Below, piece by piece: positions 42,494-51,994 of a stretch of DNA of 64,000 nt. The first letter of the stretch is position 1. Each line of letters starts with the position of its first letter. The DNA lies in the NCBI GenBank assembly GCA_947498415.1, contig CANMKB010000003.1, positions 186,001 to 250,000 of the forward strand, read 5' to 3'. The position numbers were made by a program, and so were the translations under genes. The notes beneath the pieces were generated by a model that saw only the letters and a program-made list of their open reading frames with translations, ran no database searches and was not told the DNA's origin. Source of the DNA: an uncultured Paracoccaceae bacterium. Its GTDB lineage: Bacteria > Pseudomonadota > Alphaproteobacteria > Rhodobacterales > Rhodobacteraceae.

Positions 42494-42533
42494 GCGTTTC
42501 AAATAATGATGAAGCACATGGCATTTGAAACGC
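42494..42533 (+). promoter_or_regulatory. 11-bp inverted repeat in the suhB leader
   Basis: GCGTTTCAAAT (42494-42504) and ATTTGAAACGC (42523-42533) are perfect inverted copies around an 18-nt spacer, ending 3 nt before the AAGGAG (42537-42542) of suhB. It could be a leader hairpin touching the ribosome site or a two-half operator. Confidence 0.55.
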
Positions 42534-42550
42534 CTTAAGGAGCCGAACCC

Positions 42551-43342
42551 ATGGTAGGCAGCGCCAATCTGAATGTGATGATCAAAGCCGCCCGTAAAGC
42601 GGGCCGTTCGCTTGTCAAAGACTTCCGCGAAGTTGAAAACTTGCAGGTGTCCACAAAGGGCGCTGGTGATTTTGTAAGCCGCGCAGATATCGCAGCAGAA
42701 GAAATCATCAAAGAAGAGCTGATGGGCGCACGTCCGACCTATGGCTGGCTTGGAGAAGAAGGTGGCGGTGAAGAGGGCAAAGACCCAACCCGTCGTTGGA
42801 TCGTCGATCCGCTGGATGGCACCACCAACTTCCTGCATGGCATGCCGCATTGGGCGATTTCCATTGCACTAGAGCACAAAGGCGAAATCGTCGCGGGTGT
42901 GGTGTATGACGCAGCCAAAGACGAAATGTTCTATGCCGAAAAAGGCGAGGGCGCTTGGCTGAATGATAGCCAACGTCTGCGTGTGTCTGCCCGCGGCCGT
43001 ATGATTGAATCTGTGTTCGCAACGGGTGTCCCTTTTGCGAGCAGCCGAGAGTTGCCAACCACATTGCAAGACCTAGCGCGTTTGATGCCGGTTTGCGCCG
43101 GTGTGCGCCGCTGGGGAGCCGCTTCGCTGGATATGGCGTATGTGGCCGCAGGTCGCTACGAAGGCTACTGGGAGCGTGGGCTGAACGCTTGGGACGTCGC
43201 TGCCGGCATTATCATCGTGAAAGAAGCCGGTGGTTTTGTACATGCGGTGGATCCCGAAGATACGGTTCTTGATAGCGGTACGGTGCTGTGTTCGAATGAA
43301 CCGATTTTCGATCAATTTGCTAAGGTTATCCGCAATTCTTAA
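42551..43342 (+). CDS. suhB: Inositol-1-monophosphatase family protein
   Basis: 263 residues. Metal-binding motifs of the IMPase superfamily are present: GEEGGG (first Glu), the IVDPLDGTTNFLHGMPHWAI segment (D-P-L-D-G-T-T) and WERGLNAWDVAAGIIIVKEAGG (W-D-x-A-A-G). It hydrolyses inositol monophosphate in vitro and, in enteric bacteria, SuhB also binds the rRNA antitermination complex. AAGGAG precedes the ATG. A perfect inverted repeat lies just upstream, and a bidirectional terminator follows. Confidence 0.93.
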   Translation: MVGSANLNVMIKAARKAGRSLVKDFREVENLQVSTKGAGDFVSRADIAAEEIIKEELMGARPTYGWLGEEGGGEEGKDPTRRWIVDPLDGTTNFLHGMPHWAISIALEHKGEIVAGVVYDAAKDEMFYAEKGEGAWLNDSQRLRVSARGRMIESVFATGVPFASSRELPTTLQDLARLMPVCAGVRRWGAASLDMAYVAAGRYEGYWERGLNAWDVAAGIIIVKEAGGFVHAVDPEDTVLDSGTVLCSNEPIFDQFAKVIRNS

Positions 43343-43346
43343 AGTA

Positions 43347-43376
43347 AAAGGCACCCCATCGGGTGCCTTTCTTTTT
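43347..43376. terminator. Bidirectional intrinsic terminator between suhB and the GFA gene
   Basis: AAAGGCACCC CATC GGGTGCCTTT followed by CTTTTT on the plus strand; the minus strand reads the same stem followed by TTTTAC. The GFA stop codon lies in the plus-strand T run. Confidence 0.9.
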
Positions 43377-43740
43377 AGCTGCGATCGCTGGGATGGTTCA
43401 CACCATCCATCCAAGGCACATCGCCAAGGGCACGAATGCTCACACCCTCCAAACAGGCTGCATTGATCCCATATTGATTGGGATTAGAGCGCCGCTGGTG
43501 ATGGGTGTAAATTCCACAGGTCTTACAAAAGTAATGTTTGGCTGTTCCGGTGCCCCACTGATACAGCGTAAGGTTTTCTTTACCTTTCACAATCTCAACA
43601 TTCTGAAGCGCGGCAGAGACTGCCACTGCACCTCGGCGCTCACAATACGAACAATCGCAGCGTCTGGCGCTATCTAGCCCAGTCGACAGGATAACTTGCA
43701 GTTCAACCGCGCCGCAGTGGCACGTGGCGGTATAGTTCAT
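43375..43740 (-). CDS. GFA family protein, second copy
   Basis: 121 residues. Zinc-binding cysteines are in CHCGAVEL, RRCDCSYCERRGAV and HYFCKTCGIYTHHQ. The GIYTHHQRRSNP motif marks a sub-branch different from the copy at 36843. The start overlaps the rhomboid stop codon by 4 nt (ATGA), so the two are one operon. Biochemical function is unproven; a zinc protein with links to formaldehyde or thiol chemistry is only suggested by the family name. Confidence 0.87.
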   Translation of the reverse strand: MNYTATCHCGAVELQVILSTGLDSARRCDCSYCERRGAVAVSAALQNVEIVKGKENLTLYQWGTGTAKHYFCKTCGIYTHHQRRSNPNQYGINAACLEGVSIRALGDVPWMDGVNHPSDRS

Positions 43741-44483
43741 TTGCGTCGTCTCACCTTTGGAACCGAGGTTCTTGCAAATCTATAAGTCGCATCCGGGTGG
43801 GGCGGATGGCCTTCGGTGCGTTGCCAAAAGCCACGTGCGCCCCGTCGCATCCATATGGGTAAGCACAGCACAAATCCGATGATAAATCCGCCCGCGTGGG
43901 CCCAATAGGCAACCCCGCCGGTCGCGGCATCTATCGAAACGCCGTTGAACAGCTGTAGCGCAAACCAAATGCCCAACATGACCCAAGCCGGTATGGTGAA
44001 AATCTTAAAGAACACGATGAATATGAACAGGATGTCAACTTTTGCCCGCGGGTAGAGCAACAGGTAGCCGCCCATCACCGCTGCAATCGCGCCAGAGGCC
44101 CCGACCGTTGGAATGCCACTAGACGGTTCTGCAATCACCTGTGCAAGCCCAGCACCAAGGCCGCCCGCCAAATAGAACAGCAAATAGCCCACATGCCCCA
44201 TGCAATCTTCAAGGTTGTCGCCAAATATCCACAAGAACAGCATGTTCCCAAGGATATGCATGACGCCGCCATGCAGGAACATAGAGGTAAATAAACCTCC
44301 AAAATCCTGACCAGCACTGATGCGATCTGGGAAAAGCGCCCAATCTGAATAAAATGCAGCAAGCTTGGCGGGCTGTGCATCTAGTTGCCAGCTGTAAAGA
44401 AAGACCGCCACGTTAATGGCGATCAATGTGTAGGTGACGTAAGGCGTACGGCCTGAGGGGTTGTGATCACGAATTGGAAACAT
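43737..44483 (-). CDS. Rhomboid-family intramembrane serine protease
   Basis: 248 residues with six hydrophobic helices. The catalytic dyad is seen in VGASGAIAAVMGGYLL (GxSG serine) and YWAHAGGFIIGFVL (AHxGG histidine). The HGGVMHILGNMLFLWIFGDN segment matches the conserved loop and second helix. It cleaves membrane proteins within their helices; the substrate is unknown. The C-terminal 40 residues are basic and hydrophilic. It is followed by the GFA gene with a 4-nt overlap and lies 31 nt downstream of putA, on the same strand. Confidence 0.92.
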   Translation of the reverse strand: MFPIRDHNPSGRTPYVTYTLIAINVAVFLYSWQLDAQPAKLAAFYSDWALFPDRISAGQDFGGLFTSMFLHGGVMHILGNMLFLWIFGDNLEDCMGHVGYLLFYLAGGLGAGLAQVIAEPSSGIPTVGASGAIAAVMGGYLLLYPRAKVDILFIFIVFFKIFTIPAWVMLGIWFALQLFNGVSIDAATGGVAYWAHAGGFIIGFVLCLPIWMRRGARGFWQRTEGHPPHPDATYRFARTSVPKVRRRK

Positions 44484-44514
44484 AGCCCCACGCTGGCCCT
44501 ATTCGAGCGGAGGG

Positions 44515-47500
44515 TCAAGCCGATCCGCTTAGAAGTGCGGTGTTGCCGCCCGCCGCTGTGGTATCCACGCAGACATGACGTTCTGCACGCACCCGAGCGA
44601 TATCAGGTTGGCCTGTGATCACCGGAATGATGGCACCGTCTCGTTGTGACAGGGCTTGGGCATAGGCACTGGCCTGATCTGTATCACCCCACCACAAAAC
44701 ACCTGCAAAACCTTGCAATATGCCCAAGGCATCGGCTGAGACAGCCCCAGTCGCCACCGTTGCACGGCCACCAAGAGCCACAACCGCATCTGCTTGCGCT
44801 TTCGCGGTGGCTGCTGTTGGTCCAAGGCACAGGATTGGCGCACGGGACTCAGTGGTCAGGCGGTTGGATTCCCCTGTTGGGCCGGGCAATGACACCGTGA
44901 TTTCCGGGGCGCCCTCTGGTGTTTCGTCAATTGCGGATTGCAGGGCGTTTGTTGGCATCTGGATTTCCCATGCGCCGGTGGCCTCAATCGGATCAACCTT
45001 GGTAAACCGGCTGAGATACAACGGGCCGCCTGCTTTGGGTCCGGTTCCAGAAAGACCTTCGCCGCCAAAGGGTTGGCTGCCAACGATCGCACCGATCTGG
45101 TTGCGGTTCACATAGACATTGCCTGCGTGAATACGGTCAGACACATGCTGAATGCGATCATCAATCCGGGTTTGCAGACCAAAGGTTAGCCCGTAACCGG
45201 TATCGTTGATGGCATCAATTACAGCGTCCAATTCATTGGATTGAAACGTTGCCACATGCAGAACAGGGCCAAAGATCTCTTTTGTTAGATCTTCGATCCC
45301 ATTCACTCGGATCATGGTTGGGGCGATAAAGGTGCCGGTTTGTGGGCTTTGCAATTCAAAGATCACACGACCCTCGGATTTCGCCAAGGCGATATGGTCA
45401 GCAATTTCTTTCTGTGCGCTCGTATCGATCACGGGGCCAGAGTCAGTGCTAAACTGCCAGGGATCGCCCAGTGAAAGCTCTTTCACTGCGCCTTGCAGCA
45501 TCTCTAGGAGGGTGTCTGCGATGTCTTCCTGTACATAGAGGCAGCGCAGGGCAGAGCAGCGTTGGCCTGCAGATTGAAAGGCGCTTTCGACGATCGCTGT
45601 CACGGCTTGCTCTGGCAGTGCCGTGGAATCCACGATCATCGCATTCAAACCACCGGTTTCTGCGATGAGTGGTGCGCCCGGGGCCATGTTGGCAGCCATG
45701 GCCTTGCGAATGCGCTGTGCAGTGGCCGTGGACCCGGTAAAGCACACGCCGTTCACACGAGCATCACCGGTGATTTTCGCCCCGACTTTAGAGCCGGACC
45801 CCGGCAAGAATTGCAAAACCTCACGCGGAACACCGGCTTGGTGCAGAAGTTTTACAGCTTCAAAGGCGATCAGCGGGGTCGGGTCAGCTGGTTTGGCCAA
45901 TACGGCATTGCCTGCCGCCAAAGCAGCAGCGACTTGGCCTGTGAAAATCGCCAGTGGGAAGTTCCATGGGCTGACACAGCTAAAGACACCGGCTGGTGGG
46001 GTTGCTGGTGCGTTTGCGCCGTAATATCGCAAGAAATCAACCGCTTCGCGCACTTCGGCGACTTGATCCAGTGGTGTTTTTCCAGCCTCGCGTGCCAGGA
46101 TGGCAAAGAACATACCATAGTTTTCTTCGTATAGATCAGCGGCTTTTTGCAGGATAGCGCCACGTTCTTTGGGTGAGGCATCCCATGCTTTCGCCGTGCT
46201 AAGCGCGATTTCAACGGTTTCCGGTGTCGCGTGTGCAACTGTGCCCAGTGTGTCACCCGGCATGTAGGGGTTTGTCACCGCAACCGGATCAAGCGTGGTG
46301 GCCTTATCTGCGACCAATGGGGTGGCATTCCAAACTGTGCTGCGGAACGGAGCACGTGCGGCGTCGATCTTTTCGATGGTAGGGATGTCGCGCAAATCAA
46401 ATCCGGCAGAGTTCACCCGCTCTGGCGCAAAGAGTTCTGGGCCAGCGGGAATAACGCGTGTTTCTTCGGCGTGGGTTTCAAATGGGTCACGCGCAACGAT
46501 TTCAGGTGCAACGTCTTCATCCACAATCTGGTTCACAAAAGAGCTGTTCGCGCCGTTCTCCAACAGGCGACGTACCAGATAAGCCAACAGATCGCGGTGG
46601 GCGCCGACAGGTGCGTAAATACGACAACGCGTTTTGTTGGCCTGTAAGACCAAACCATGCAGGCTTTCGCCCATCCCGTGCAAGCGCTGGAATTCAAAAG
46701 CAGAATTATCAGTCGCCATATCGAGGATGGCCGCAACTGTATGCGCATTATGGGTCGCAAACTGTGGGTAAATGCGATCAGTCATGCCCAGCAGCTTGCG
46801 GGCATTGGCAATGTAGCTGATGTCTGTCGCAGATTTCGACGTATAGACCGGAAATCCATCAATGCCGTTGACCTGGGCCAATTTGATTTCTGTGTCCCAA
46901 TAGGCACCTTTCACGAGGCGCACCATGATCTTGCGATCAAGGCGTTTGGTTAGATCGTAGAGGTAATCCAGAACGTCACCGGCGCGTTTTCCATAGGCTT
47001 GCACTACGACACCAAATCCATCCCAACCGGCGAGGGCGGGTTCTGCCAGAACCGTTTCGATGACATCAATCGAGATCGACAGACGGTCAGCCTCTTCGGC
47101 ATCGATGTTCAGGCCCATGCCCGCAGATTTTGCCAACAACGCCAACGACCGCAGGCGCGGGACCAATTCTTCTAGTACACGTTCGCGCTGAGTAACCTCA
47201 TAGCGTGGGTGCAGTGCAGACAGCTTGACTGAAATGCCCGGATTTTCGCGAATGTCATCATGTGTGCAAGCGGCAGCGATGGCGGTGATCGCACGAGAAT
47301 AAGCAAGATGATATCGCATGGCGTCTGCATCGGTTTTGGCCGCTTCGCCCAGCATGTCATAGGAATAGGTGTATCCATCCGCTTCCATACCAGCGGCGCG
47401 TTCCATTGCGCTTGTAATGGTTTCCCCCAAAACAAACTGGCGTCCCATTTCTTTCATCGCGCGGGCGACCGCTGTGCGAATGACAGGCTCTCCTAAACGT

Positions 47501-47934
47501 TTGACGGCCCCTTTGAGGGCGCCAATGACACCCGTTTTCTCATCATCAAGCACTTTGCCCGTCAGCATCAGCGCCCAAGTCGATGCGTTCACCAGCGAAG
47601 AAGTGGAGTGCCCAAGGTGTTTGCCCCAATTGGAGGGGGCGATCTTATCTTCGATCAGCGCATCAATCGTGTCTGCATCTGGAACGCGCAGCAGTGCTTC
47701 GGCGAGACACATAAGGGCAATGCCTTCGTCCGTGGAAAGGCCATACTCCGCAAGAAAGACTTCCATCAGACCCGGCTGTGTTTGTGCTCTGATTTTGCGC
47801 ACAAGATCAGCGGCCGCGGCCGCGATGCGTTTTCGATCTTCGGACGTTAGCGCAGCGTCTTGCGTAAGCTGCGCCACAAGTGTGGCTTCGTCTGAGTAGG
47901 TCTGTGTATCAATCAAGCGGCGCGAAGATGTCAT
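44515..47934 (-). CDS. putA: Bifunctional proline dehydrogenase / delta-1-pyrroline-5-carboxylate dehydrogenase PutA
   Basis: 1139 residues. The N-terminal half is the FAD-dependent proline dehydrogenase barrel (RYEVTQRERVLEEL, VRLVKGAYWDTEIKLAQ, FATHNAHTVAAI). The C-terminal half is an aldehyde dehydrogenase (VSPWNFPLAIFTGQVAAALA, FTGSTATAQRI, the nucleophile in SAGQRCSALRCLYVQ, KEIFGPVLHV). Together they turn proline into glutamate with channelling of the intermediate. There is no N-terminal ribbon-helix-helix DNA-binding domain, so control should come from the divergent putR. A further C-terminal domain (about 990-1139) is present, as in longer PutA types. ATG 47934 with AGAGG upstream is preferred to an upstream start at 47979. 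Confidence 0.96.
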   Translation of the reverse strand: MTSSRRLIDTQTYSDEATLVAQLTQDAALTSEDRKRIAAAAADLVRKIRAQTQPGLMEVFLAEYGLSTDEGIALMCLAEALLRVPDADTIDALIEDKIAPSNWGKHLGHSTSSLVNASTWALMLTGKVLDDEKTGVIGALKGAVKRLGEPVIRTAVARAMKEMGRQFVLGETITSAMERAAGMEADGYTYSYDMLGEAAKTDADAMRYHLAYSRAITAIAAACTHDDIRENPGISVKLSALHPRYEVTQRERVLEELVPRLRSLALLAKSAGMGLNIDAEEADRLSISIDVIETVLAEPALAGWDGFGVVVQAYGKRAGDVLDYLYDLTKRLDRKIMVRLVKGAYWDTEIKLAQVNGIDGFPVYTSKSATDISYIANARKLLGMTDRIYPQFATHNAHTVAAILDMATDNSAFEFQRLHGMGESLHGLVLQANKTRCRIYAPVGAHRDLLAYLVRRLLENGANSSFVNQIVDEDVAPEIVARDPFETHAEETRVIPAGPELFAPERVNSAGFDLRDIPTIEKIDAARAPFRSTVWNATPLVADKATTLDPVAVTNPYMPGDTLGTVAHATPETVEIALSTAKAWDASPKERGAILQKAADLYEENYGMFFAILAREAGKTPLDQVAEVREAVDFLRYYGANAPATPPAGVFSCVSPWNFPLAIFTGQVAAALAAGNAVLAKPADPTPLIAFEAVKLLHQAGVPREVLQFLPGSGSKVGAKITGDARVNGVCFTGSTATAQRIRKAMAANMAPGAPLIAETGGLNAMIVDSTALPEQAVTAIVESAFQSAGQRCSALRCLYVQEDIADTLLEMLQGAVKELSLGDPWQFSTDSGPVIDTSAQKEIADHIALAKSEGRVIFELQSPQTGTFIAPTMIRVNGIEDLTKEIFGPVLHVATFQSNELDAVIDAINDTGYGLTFGLQTRIDDRIQHVSDRIHAGNVYVNRNQIGAIVGSQPFGGEGLSGTGPKAGGPLYLSRFTKVDPIEATGAWEIQMPTNALQSAIDETPEGAPEITVSLPGPTGESNRLTTESRAPILCLGPTAATAKAQADAVVALGGRATVATGAVSADALGILQGFAGVLWWGDTDQASAYAQALSQRDGAIIPVITGQPDIARVRAERHVCVDTTAAGGNTALLSGSA

Positions 47935-48049
47935 GATGGCCTCTAAGGGTGAGTGGTGTTTGTACCCATGATATCGCAAATTTAATGGTCGTATCCTCTG
48001 ATGATGTGGGTTAGGTTGGTCATAACGACTAAAAATTGAGTGGTTTATA

Positions 48050-48526
48050 ATGCAAAGTGATCAGATTGAGCTGGATGGGTTTGACCGGAAGATTCTAGAT
48101 GCATTGGCCCGCGATGGGCGAATTTCGATCACCGATCTGGCCAAAGAGATTGGTCTGTCAAAAACCCCAACTCAGGCCCGACTACGGCGGCTTGAGACCG
48201 AAGGTGTGATCACTGGGTATCGTGCGATGCTGGATCCGGTGCGGTTGGGGCTCGATCACGTAGCTTTTGTTGAAGTCAAATTGAACGACACCCGTGAATC
48301 TGCGCTGCGGGCCTTTAATGCGGCCGTGTCGAGAACACCAGAGATCGAGCAAGCGCATATGATTGCCAGTAATTTTGACTATTTGCTGAAGGTGCGTACC
48401 ACCAATATGGCGGCCTATCGCGCAATCTTGGGGGAAAAGATTTCCAGCCTGCCACATGTGGCACATACCTCGACGTATGTGTCGATGCAGGCCGTCAAGG
48501 AAACCGGGCTAGGGGATGCAAGCTGA
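48050..48526 (+). CDS. putR: Lrp/AsnC-family regulator, probable PutR
   Basis: 158 residues. The helix-turn-helix is DRKILDALARDGRISITDLA with IGLSKTPTQARLRRLETEGVI, followed by the RAM ligand domain (VAFVEVKLND, the EIEQAHMIASNFDYLLKVRT segment). It lies divergent from putA with a 115-nt A/T-rich spacer, the arrangement in which PutR activates putA in response to proline in Rhodobacter and Agrobacterium. The sequence shows no other target. Confidence 0.91.
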   Translation: MQSDQIELDGFDRKILDALARDGRISITDLAKEIGLSKTPTQARLRRLETEGVITGYRAMLDPVRLGLDHVAFVEVKLNDTRESALRAFNAAVSRTPEIEQAHMIASNFDYLLKVRTTNMAAYRAILGEKISSLPHVAHTSTYVSMQAVKETGLGDAS

Positions 48527-48654
48527 AAAATTGCGCCTGTGTTTGGCGTGTGAATTAGAAACCCATGCGAATGCGCATTCTGGCTCTTTACACCCAGAGC
48601 GGTCACGCTATTGTCGCCCCACCTTGCGATTGCTGATTTGCAAACGCAGCAGGA

Positions 48655-48741
48655 GCCCGCGTGGTGGAATGGTAGACACAGGAGACTTAAAATCTCTAGG
48701 CCGTATAGGCCGTGCCGGTTCGAGTCCGGCCGCGGGTACCA
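48655..48741 (+). tRNA. tRNA-Leu (UAA anticodon)
   Basis: 87 nt including encoded CCA. Acceptor stem GCCCGCG pairs with CGCGGGT, the D-arm has TGGTAGACAC, the anticodon stem-loop GAGACTTAAAATCTC gives TAA, and a long variable arm (AGGCCGTATAGGCC region) and T-loop GTTCGAGTC follow. Confidence 0.96.
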
Positions 48742-48809
48742 CCTGAAAACAGCACCAAATTAAGATGTTACGATCCAAAGCTCATGTGCTTTTGGCGTAT
48801 GGTATAAGC

Positions 48810-48835
48810 AAAAAACGCGACCCTAGGGCCGCGTT
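48810..48835 (-). terminator. Intrinsic terminator of metG
   Basis: On the minus strand AACGCGGCCC TA GGGTCGCGTT (one mismatch) is followed by a T run, 13 nt beyond the metG stop codon. Confidence 0.85.
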
Positions 48836-48848
48836 CTAGTGTATTTGC

Positions 48849-50561
48849 TTAGTCACGAGAGCCTGCGAATTGCGCTTGCCATTCATCCCGCTCATCATCG
48901 GTGATTTTGCGGAAGGTCACTTCAGGAACTGTGAAGGCATGACCCGGCTGAAGCTTAGACAAAGTGGTCGCCACATCATCCGGCCATTCGGCATCTTGTG
49001 CATTTAACGATTCAAGCAAAGACGTAGAGGCATCTGGAATGAATGGGGCTGACAGAACGGCATAAAATGGGATCAGGTTCAGGGCCAGGCGAATTTGGAT
49101 CGCCGCCTTGTCTGGATCGGTTTTGAACGTGCTCCACGGGGCCACGGTTTGCAGATATTCATTGCCCGCAACCCAGATCGCCCGAAGCTCTTGTGCGGAC
49201 TTGCGAACTTCCATCTTGGCCATGTGATCTTCGTAGGCGCGCACGCGTGTGGTGAGCTCTTCGATCAGCTTTAATTCGTCTTCGCCGTATTCTGCGCCTT
49301 CTGGCACCGCCTCTGAGAATTTAGAGCGGCAGAATTTGGTGACGCGAGAAACAAAGTTGCCCAGAACATCTGCAAGGTCTTTGTTTACAGAGCCTTGGAA
49401 CTGCTCCCATGTGAACTCACTGTCCGAGCTTTCTGGGGCATGAGACAACAGCCACCAGCGCCAGTAGTCTGATGGCAGGATTTCAAGCGCTTGATCCATA
49501 AAGACACCCCGGCCACGCGAGGTCGAGAATTGGCCGCCATCATAGTTCAAGTAATTGAACGATTTGATGTAATCCACCAGTTTCCAAGGTTCCCCAGAGC
49601 CAAAGATCGTTACTGGGAACGACAGGGTGTGGAAGGGAACGTTATCTTTGCCCATGAATTGGGTGTAGGTCACATCATCGGCGCCTTTATCGGTGCGCCA
49701 CCAACGCTCCCAATTGTCGCCTTTGCCCGCATCCACCCATTCCTGAGAGGCCGCGATGTATTCGATGGGCGCATCAAACCAAACATAAAAGACTTTGCCT
49801 TCCATACCCGGCCAAGGTTCATCGCCCTTCATCACAGGCACACCCCAATCAAGGTCACGTGTGATGCCGCGGTCTTGTAGGCCATCGCCGTCGTTCAGCC
49901 ATTTCTTGGCAATCGACGTGGTCAGAACAGGCCAATCGTGTTTGCTATCGATCCAATCCGCCAGCTTTTCGCGCATTTCGGATTGGCGCAGGTGCAGGTG
50001 TTTGGTTTCACGCGCTTCCAGATCGGTCGAGCCGGAAATCGTGGAATATGGGTTGATCAGTTCAGCTGGATCAAGCTGCTTAGTGCAATTGTCACATTGG
50101 TCGCCACGCGCACTTTCGAAACCGCAATTAGGGCAGGTGCCCTCGATGTAGCGATCTGGCAAGAAACGCCCATCCGCATTGGAATACATCTGTGTTTCGC
50201 TGACTTCACGAATAAGACCTTCGTCTGCTAAGCGACCGGCGAAATGCTGCGTCAGCTTTTGGTTTTGCACACTTGAACTGCGGCCAAAGTGATCAAAAGA
50301 CAGGCGGAAACCTTCGGCGATCCGGGCCTGAACGTCGTGCATCTCTGCGCAATATTCAGCAACGGGTTTGCCAGCTTTCGCGGCCGCGAGTTCCGCAGGG
50401 GTGCCGTGTTCATCTGTGGCACACAGGAACATCACTTCGTTGCCACGGGCACGTTGGTACCGCGCAAACAGATCAGCTGGCAGCTGGCTGCCCACTAGGT
50501 TGCCCAAGTGTTTGATGCCGTTGATGTAAGGAATGGCCGAAGTGATAAGATGGCGCGCCAT
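48849..50561 (-). CDS. metG: Methionyl-tRNA synthetase
   Basis: 570 residues. It charges initiator and elongator tRNA-Met. The class I HIGH signature appears as HLGN in [20 protein letters not shown], and the KMSKS loop as FSTSRGRG, both usual variants in this alphaproteobacterial MetG type. A zinc-binding insertion carries [17 protein letters not shown] near residue 145. The anticodon-binding helical domain is at the C-terminus; there is no EMAP/Trbp111-like extension, consistent with the length. A terminator follows. Confidence 0.96.
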   Translation of the reverse strand: MARHLITSAIPYINGIKHLGNLVGSQLPADLFARYQRARGNEVMFLCATDEHGTPAELAAAKAGKPVAEYCAEMHDVQARIAEGFRLSFDHFGRSSSVQNQKLTQHFAGRLADEGLIREVSETQMYSNADGRFLPDRYIEGTCPNCGFESARGDQCDNCTKQLDPAELINPYSTISGSTDLEARETKHLHLRQSEMREKLADWIDSKHDWPVLTTSIAKKWLNDGDGLQDRGITRDLDWGVPVMKGDEPWPGMEGKVFYVWFDAPIEYIAASQEWVDAGKGDNWERWWRTDKGADDVTYTQFMGKDNVPFHTLSFPVTIFGSGEPWKLVDYIKSFNYLNYDGGQFSTSRGRGVFMDQALEILPSDYWRWWLLSHAPESSDSEFTWEQFQGSVNKDLADVLGNFVSRVTKFCRSKFSEAVPEGAEYGEDELKLIEELTTRVRAYEDHMAKMEVRKSAQELRAIWVAGNEYLQTVAPWSTFKTDPDKAAIQIRLALNLIPFYAVLSAPFIPDASTSLLESLNAQDAEWPDDVATTLSKLQPGHAFTVPEVTFRKITDDERDEWQAQFAGSRD

Positions 50562-50841
50562 TGATCAATGTCCTTTGTCCGTCGTTGTGCCTTCCCTAGA
50601 GCAATATGGGCTGTAGTTCCAGAGGGCAGCGTGGCGAGGCCGAAAAAACGATATGTGCAAAATTTTGACGCGATCCAAGCGCCGCGAAATGACAAACGCA
50701 GGCGTGTCAGGCGAAAAAAATCACAGGGCGTTTGCATAAAATTCGAATTTTTTTGCGAATTTTGCGGGAATTACTGGTTGCGCCAGCGGTCTCTGCGCTT
50801 ACGTTTCGCTCAAGCAAACAAATCATGACAGGGAAACTCCC
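50562..50841. other. Intergenic region between metG and the aldo/keto reductase gene
   Basis: 280 nt shared by two divergent promoters. The part nearer the reductase is very A/T-rich, with the palindrome AAATTCGAATTT (50739-50750) and several GAATT repeats to 50770. No gene is supported. Confidence 0.4.
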
Positions 50842-51885
50842 ATGAAACTGAACCCATTGGGGCGAACTGGCATTCAGGTGCCAGAAATATGTTTTGGTAC
50901 CATGACCTTTGGTACGCAGACATCAGAAGCGGACTCACATCGTCAGATGGACATGGCAATGGATGCGGGGATGACGTTTTGGGACACCGCCGAACTTTAT
51001 CCTGTGACGCCAATTACGCCAGAGGGCTACGGTCGCACCGAAGAATACATCGGCTCTTGGAATGCGAAAACGGGCCGACGTGGTGAAACCATTCTTGCAA
51101 CCAAACACGTGGGCCAAGGTTTTAAACACATTCGCGGGGCCCAGCCTATTCTTGGGTCTACGATCCGAGAGGCGGTCGAAGGCTCGCTGAAACGTTTGCA
51201 AACAGATTACATTGATCTGTACCAGCTGCATTGGCCAAACCGTGGCGGATATCACTTCCGTCAAAACTGGCGATATGATCCGTCGGGACAGAACACGCAA
51301 GAGGTCACCGATAATATGCGTGACGTGCTTGAAGCCCTGAAAAAAGAGGTGGATCGCGGCACCATTGGCGCCGTTGGTCTTTCCAACGAAACCACATGGG
51401 GCACCATGAAGTGGTTGAACCTTGCAGAAGAGCACGGGCTGCCACGGATGCAGTCTGTGCAAAACGAATATTCCCTTATGTACCGGATGTATGACAGCGA
51501 TATGGCCGAGATGACGGCCCATGAAGATGTGGGATTGCTGTCATATTCGCCTTTGGCCACGGGTTTGTTGACAGGTAAATATCAAAATGGGGCGGTTCCC
51601 GAAGGGTCACGCCATTCGATCGGCACAGGTCTAGGTGGCCGCTATACAGATCGTGCTTTTAAAGCGGTGCAAGCTTATCTTGACCTAGCCGCGCAGCACA
51701 ACTTGCACCCGGTGCATCTTGCGTTGGCATGGGCAAAACGTCGTCCATTTATGACCTCTGTAATCATGGGCGCGACAACGGTGGATCAGCTGGCCTTGAT
51801 CATCGAGGGCAACGATATTGTGCTTTCGGACGAGGTGAACCGCGCCATCGACGACATCAACAAGGCGCATCCGTTCCCATTCTAA
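50842..51885 (+). CDS. Aldo/keto reductase (Tas-like)
   Basis: 347 residues. The (beta/alpha)8 NADPH-dependent reductase pattern is present: LGRTGIQVPEICFGTMTFG at the start, the catalytic Asp/Tyr in FWDTAELYPV, Lys in TILATKHVG and His in YQLHWPNRG, with the C-terminal coenzyme loop (TSVIMGATTVDQL). It is close to E. coli Tas. The physiological carbonyl substrate is unknown. ACAGGGAA lies upstream of the start. Confidence 0.93.
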   Translation: MKLNPLGRTGIQVPEICFGTMTFGTQTSEADSHRQMDMAMDAGMTFWDTAELYPVTPITPEGYGRTEEYIGSWNAKTGRRGETILATKHVGQGFKHIRGAQPILGSTIREAVEGSLKRLQTDYIDLYQLHWPNRGGYHFRQNWRYDPSGQNTQEVTDNMRDVLEALKKEVDRGTIGAVGLSNETTWGTMKWLNLAEEHGLPRMQSVQNEYSLMYRMYDSDMAEMTAHEDVGLLSYSPLATGLLTGKYQNGAVPEGSRHSIGTGLGGRYTDRAFKAVQAYLDLAAQHNLHPVHLALAWAKRRPFMTSVIMGATTVDQLALIIEGNDIVLSDEVNRAIDDINKAHPFPF

Positions 51886-51994
51886 GCACGGTTTGGGCTT
51901 GTCTTGACCCTCCGCATACCCAGTCTCCGCACTCGCAATTTAACGCTGTTCGCGTTATGCGAGGCGGGGCAATGATGGATGGGAGGGGATTATT

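Noticed and set aside
48655..48741. tRNA-Leu(UAA) as an island border
   Set aside because: It is flanked by ordinary chromosomal genes (putR, metG) with no mobility gene or repeat.
49485..49525. Damaged KMSKS and HIGH motifs in methionyl-tRNA synthetase
   Set aside because: FSTSRGRG and HLGN are usual variants in this alphaproteobacterial type; the rest of the enzyme is intact.
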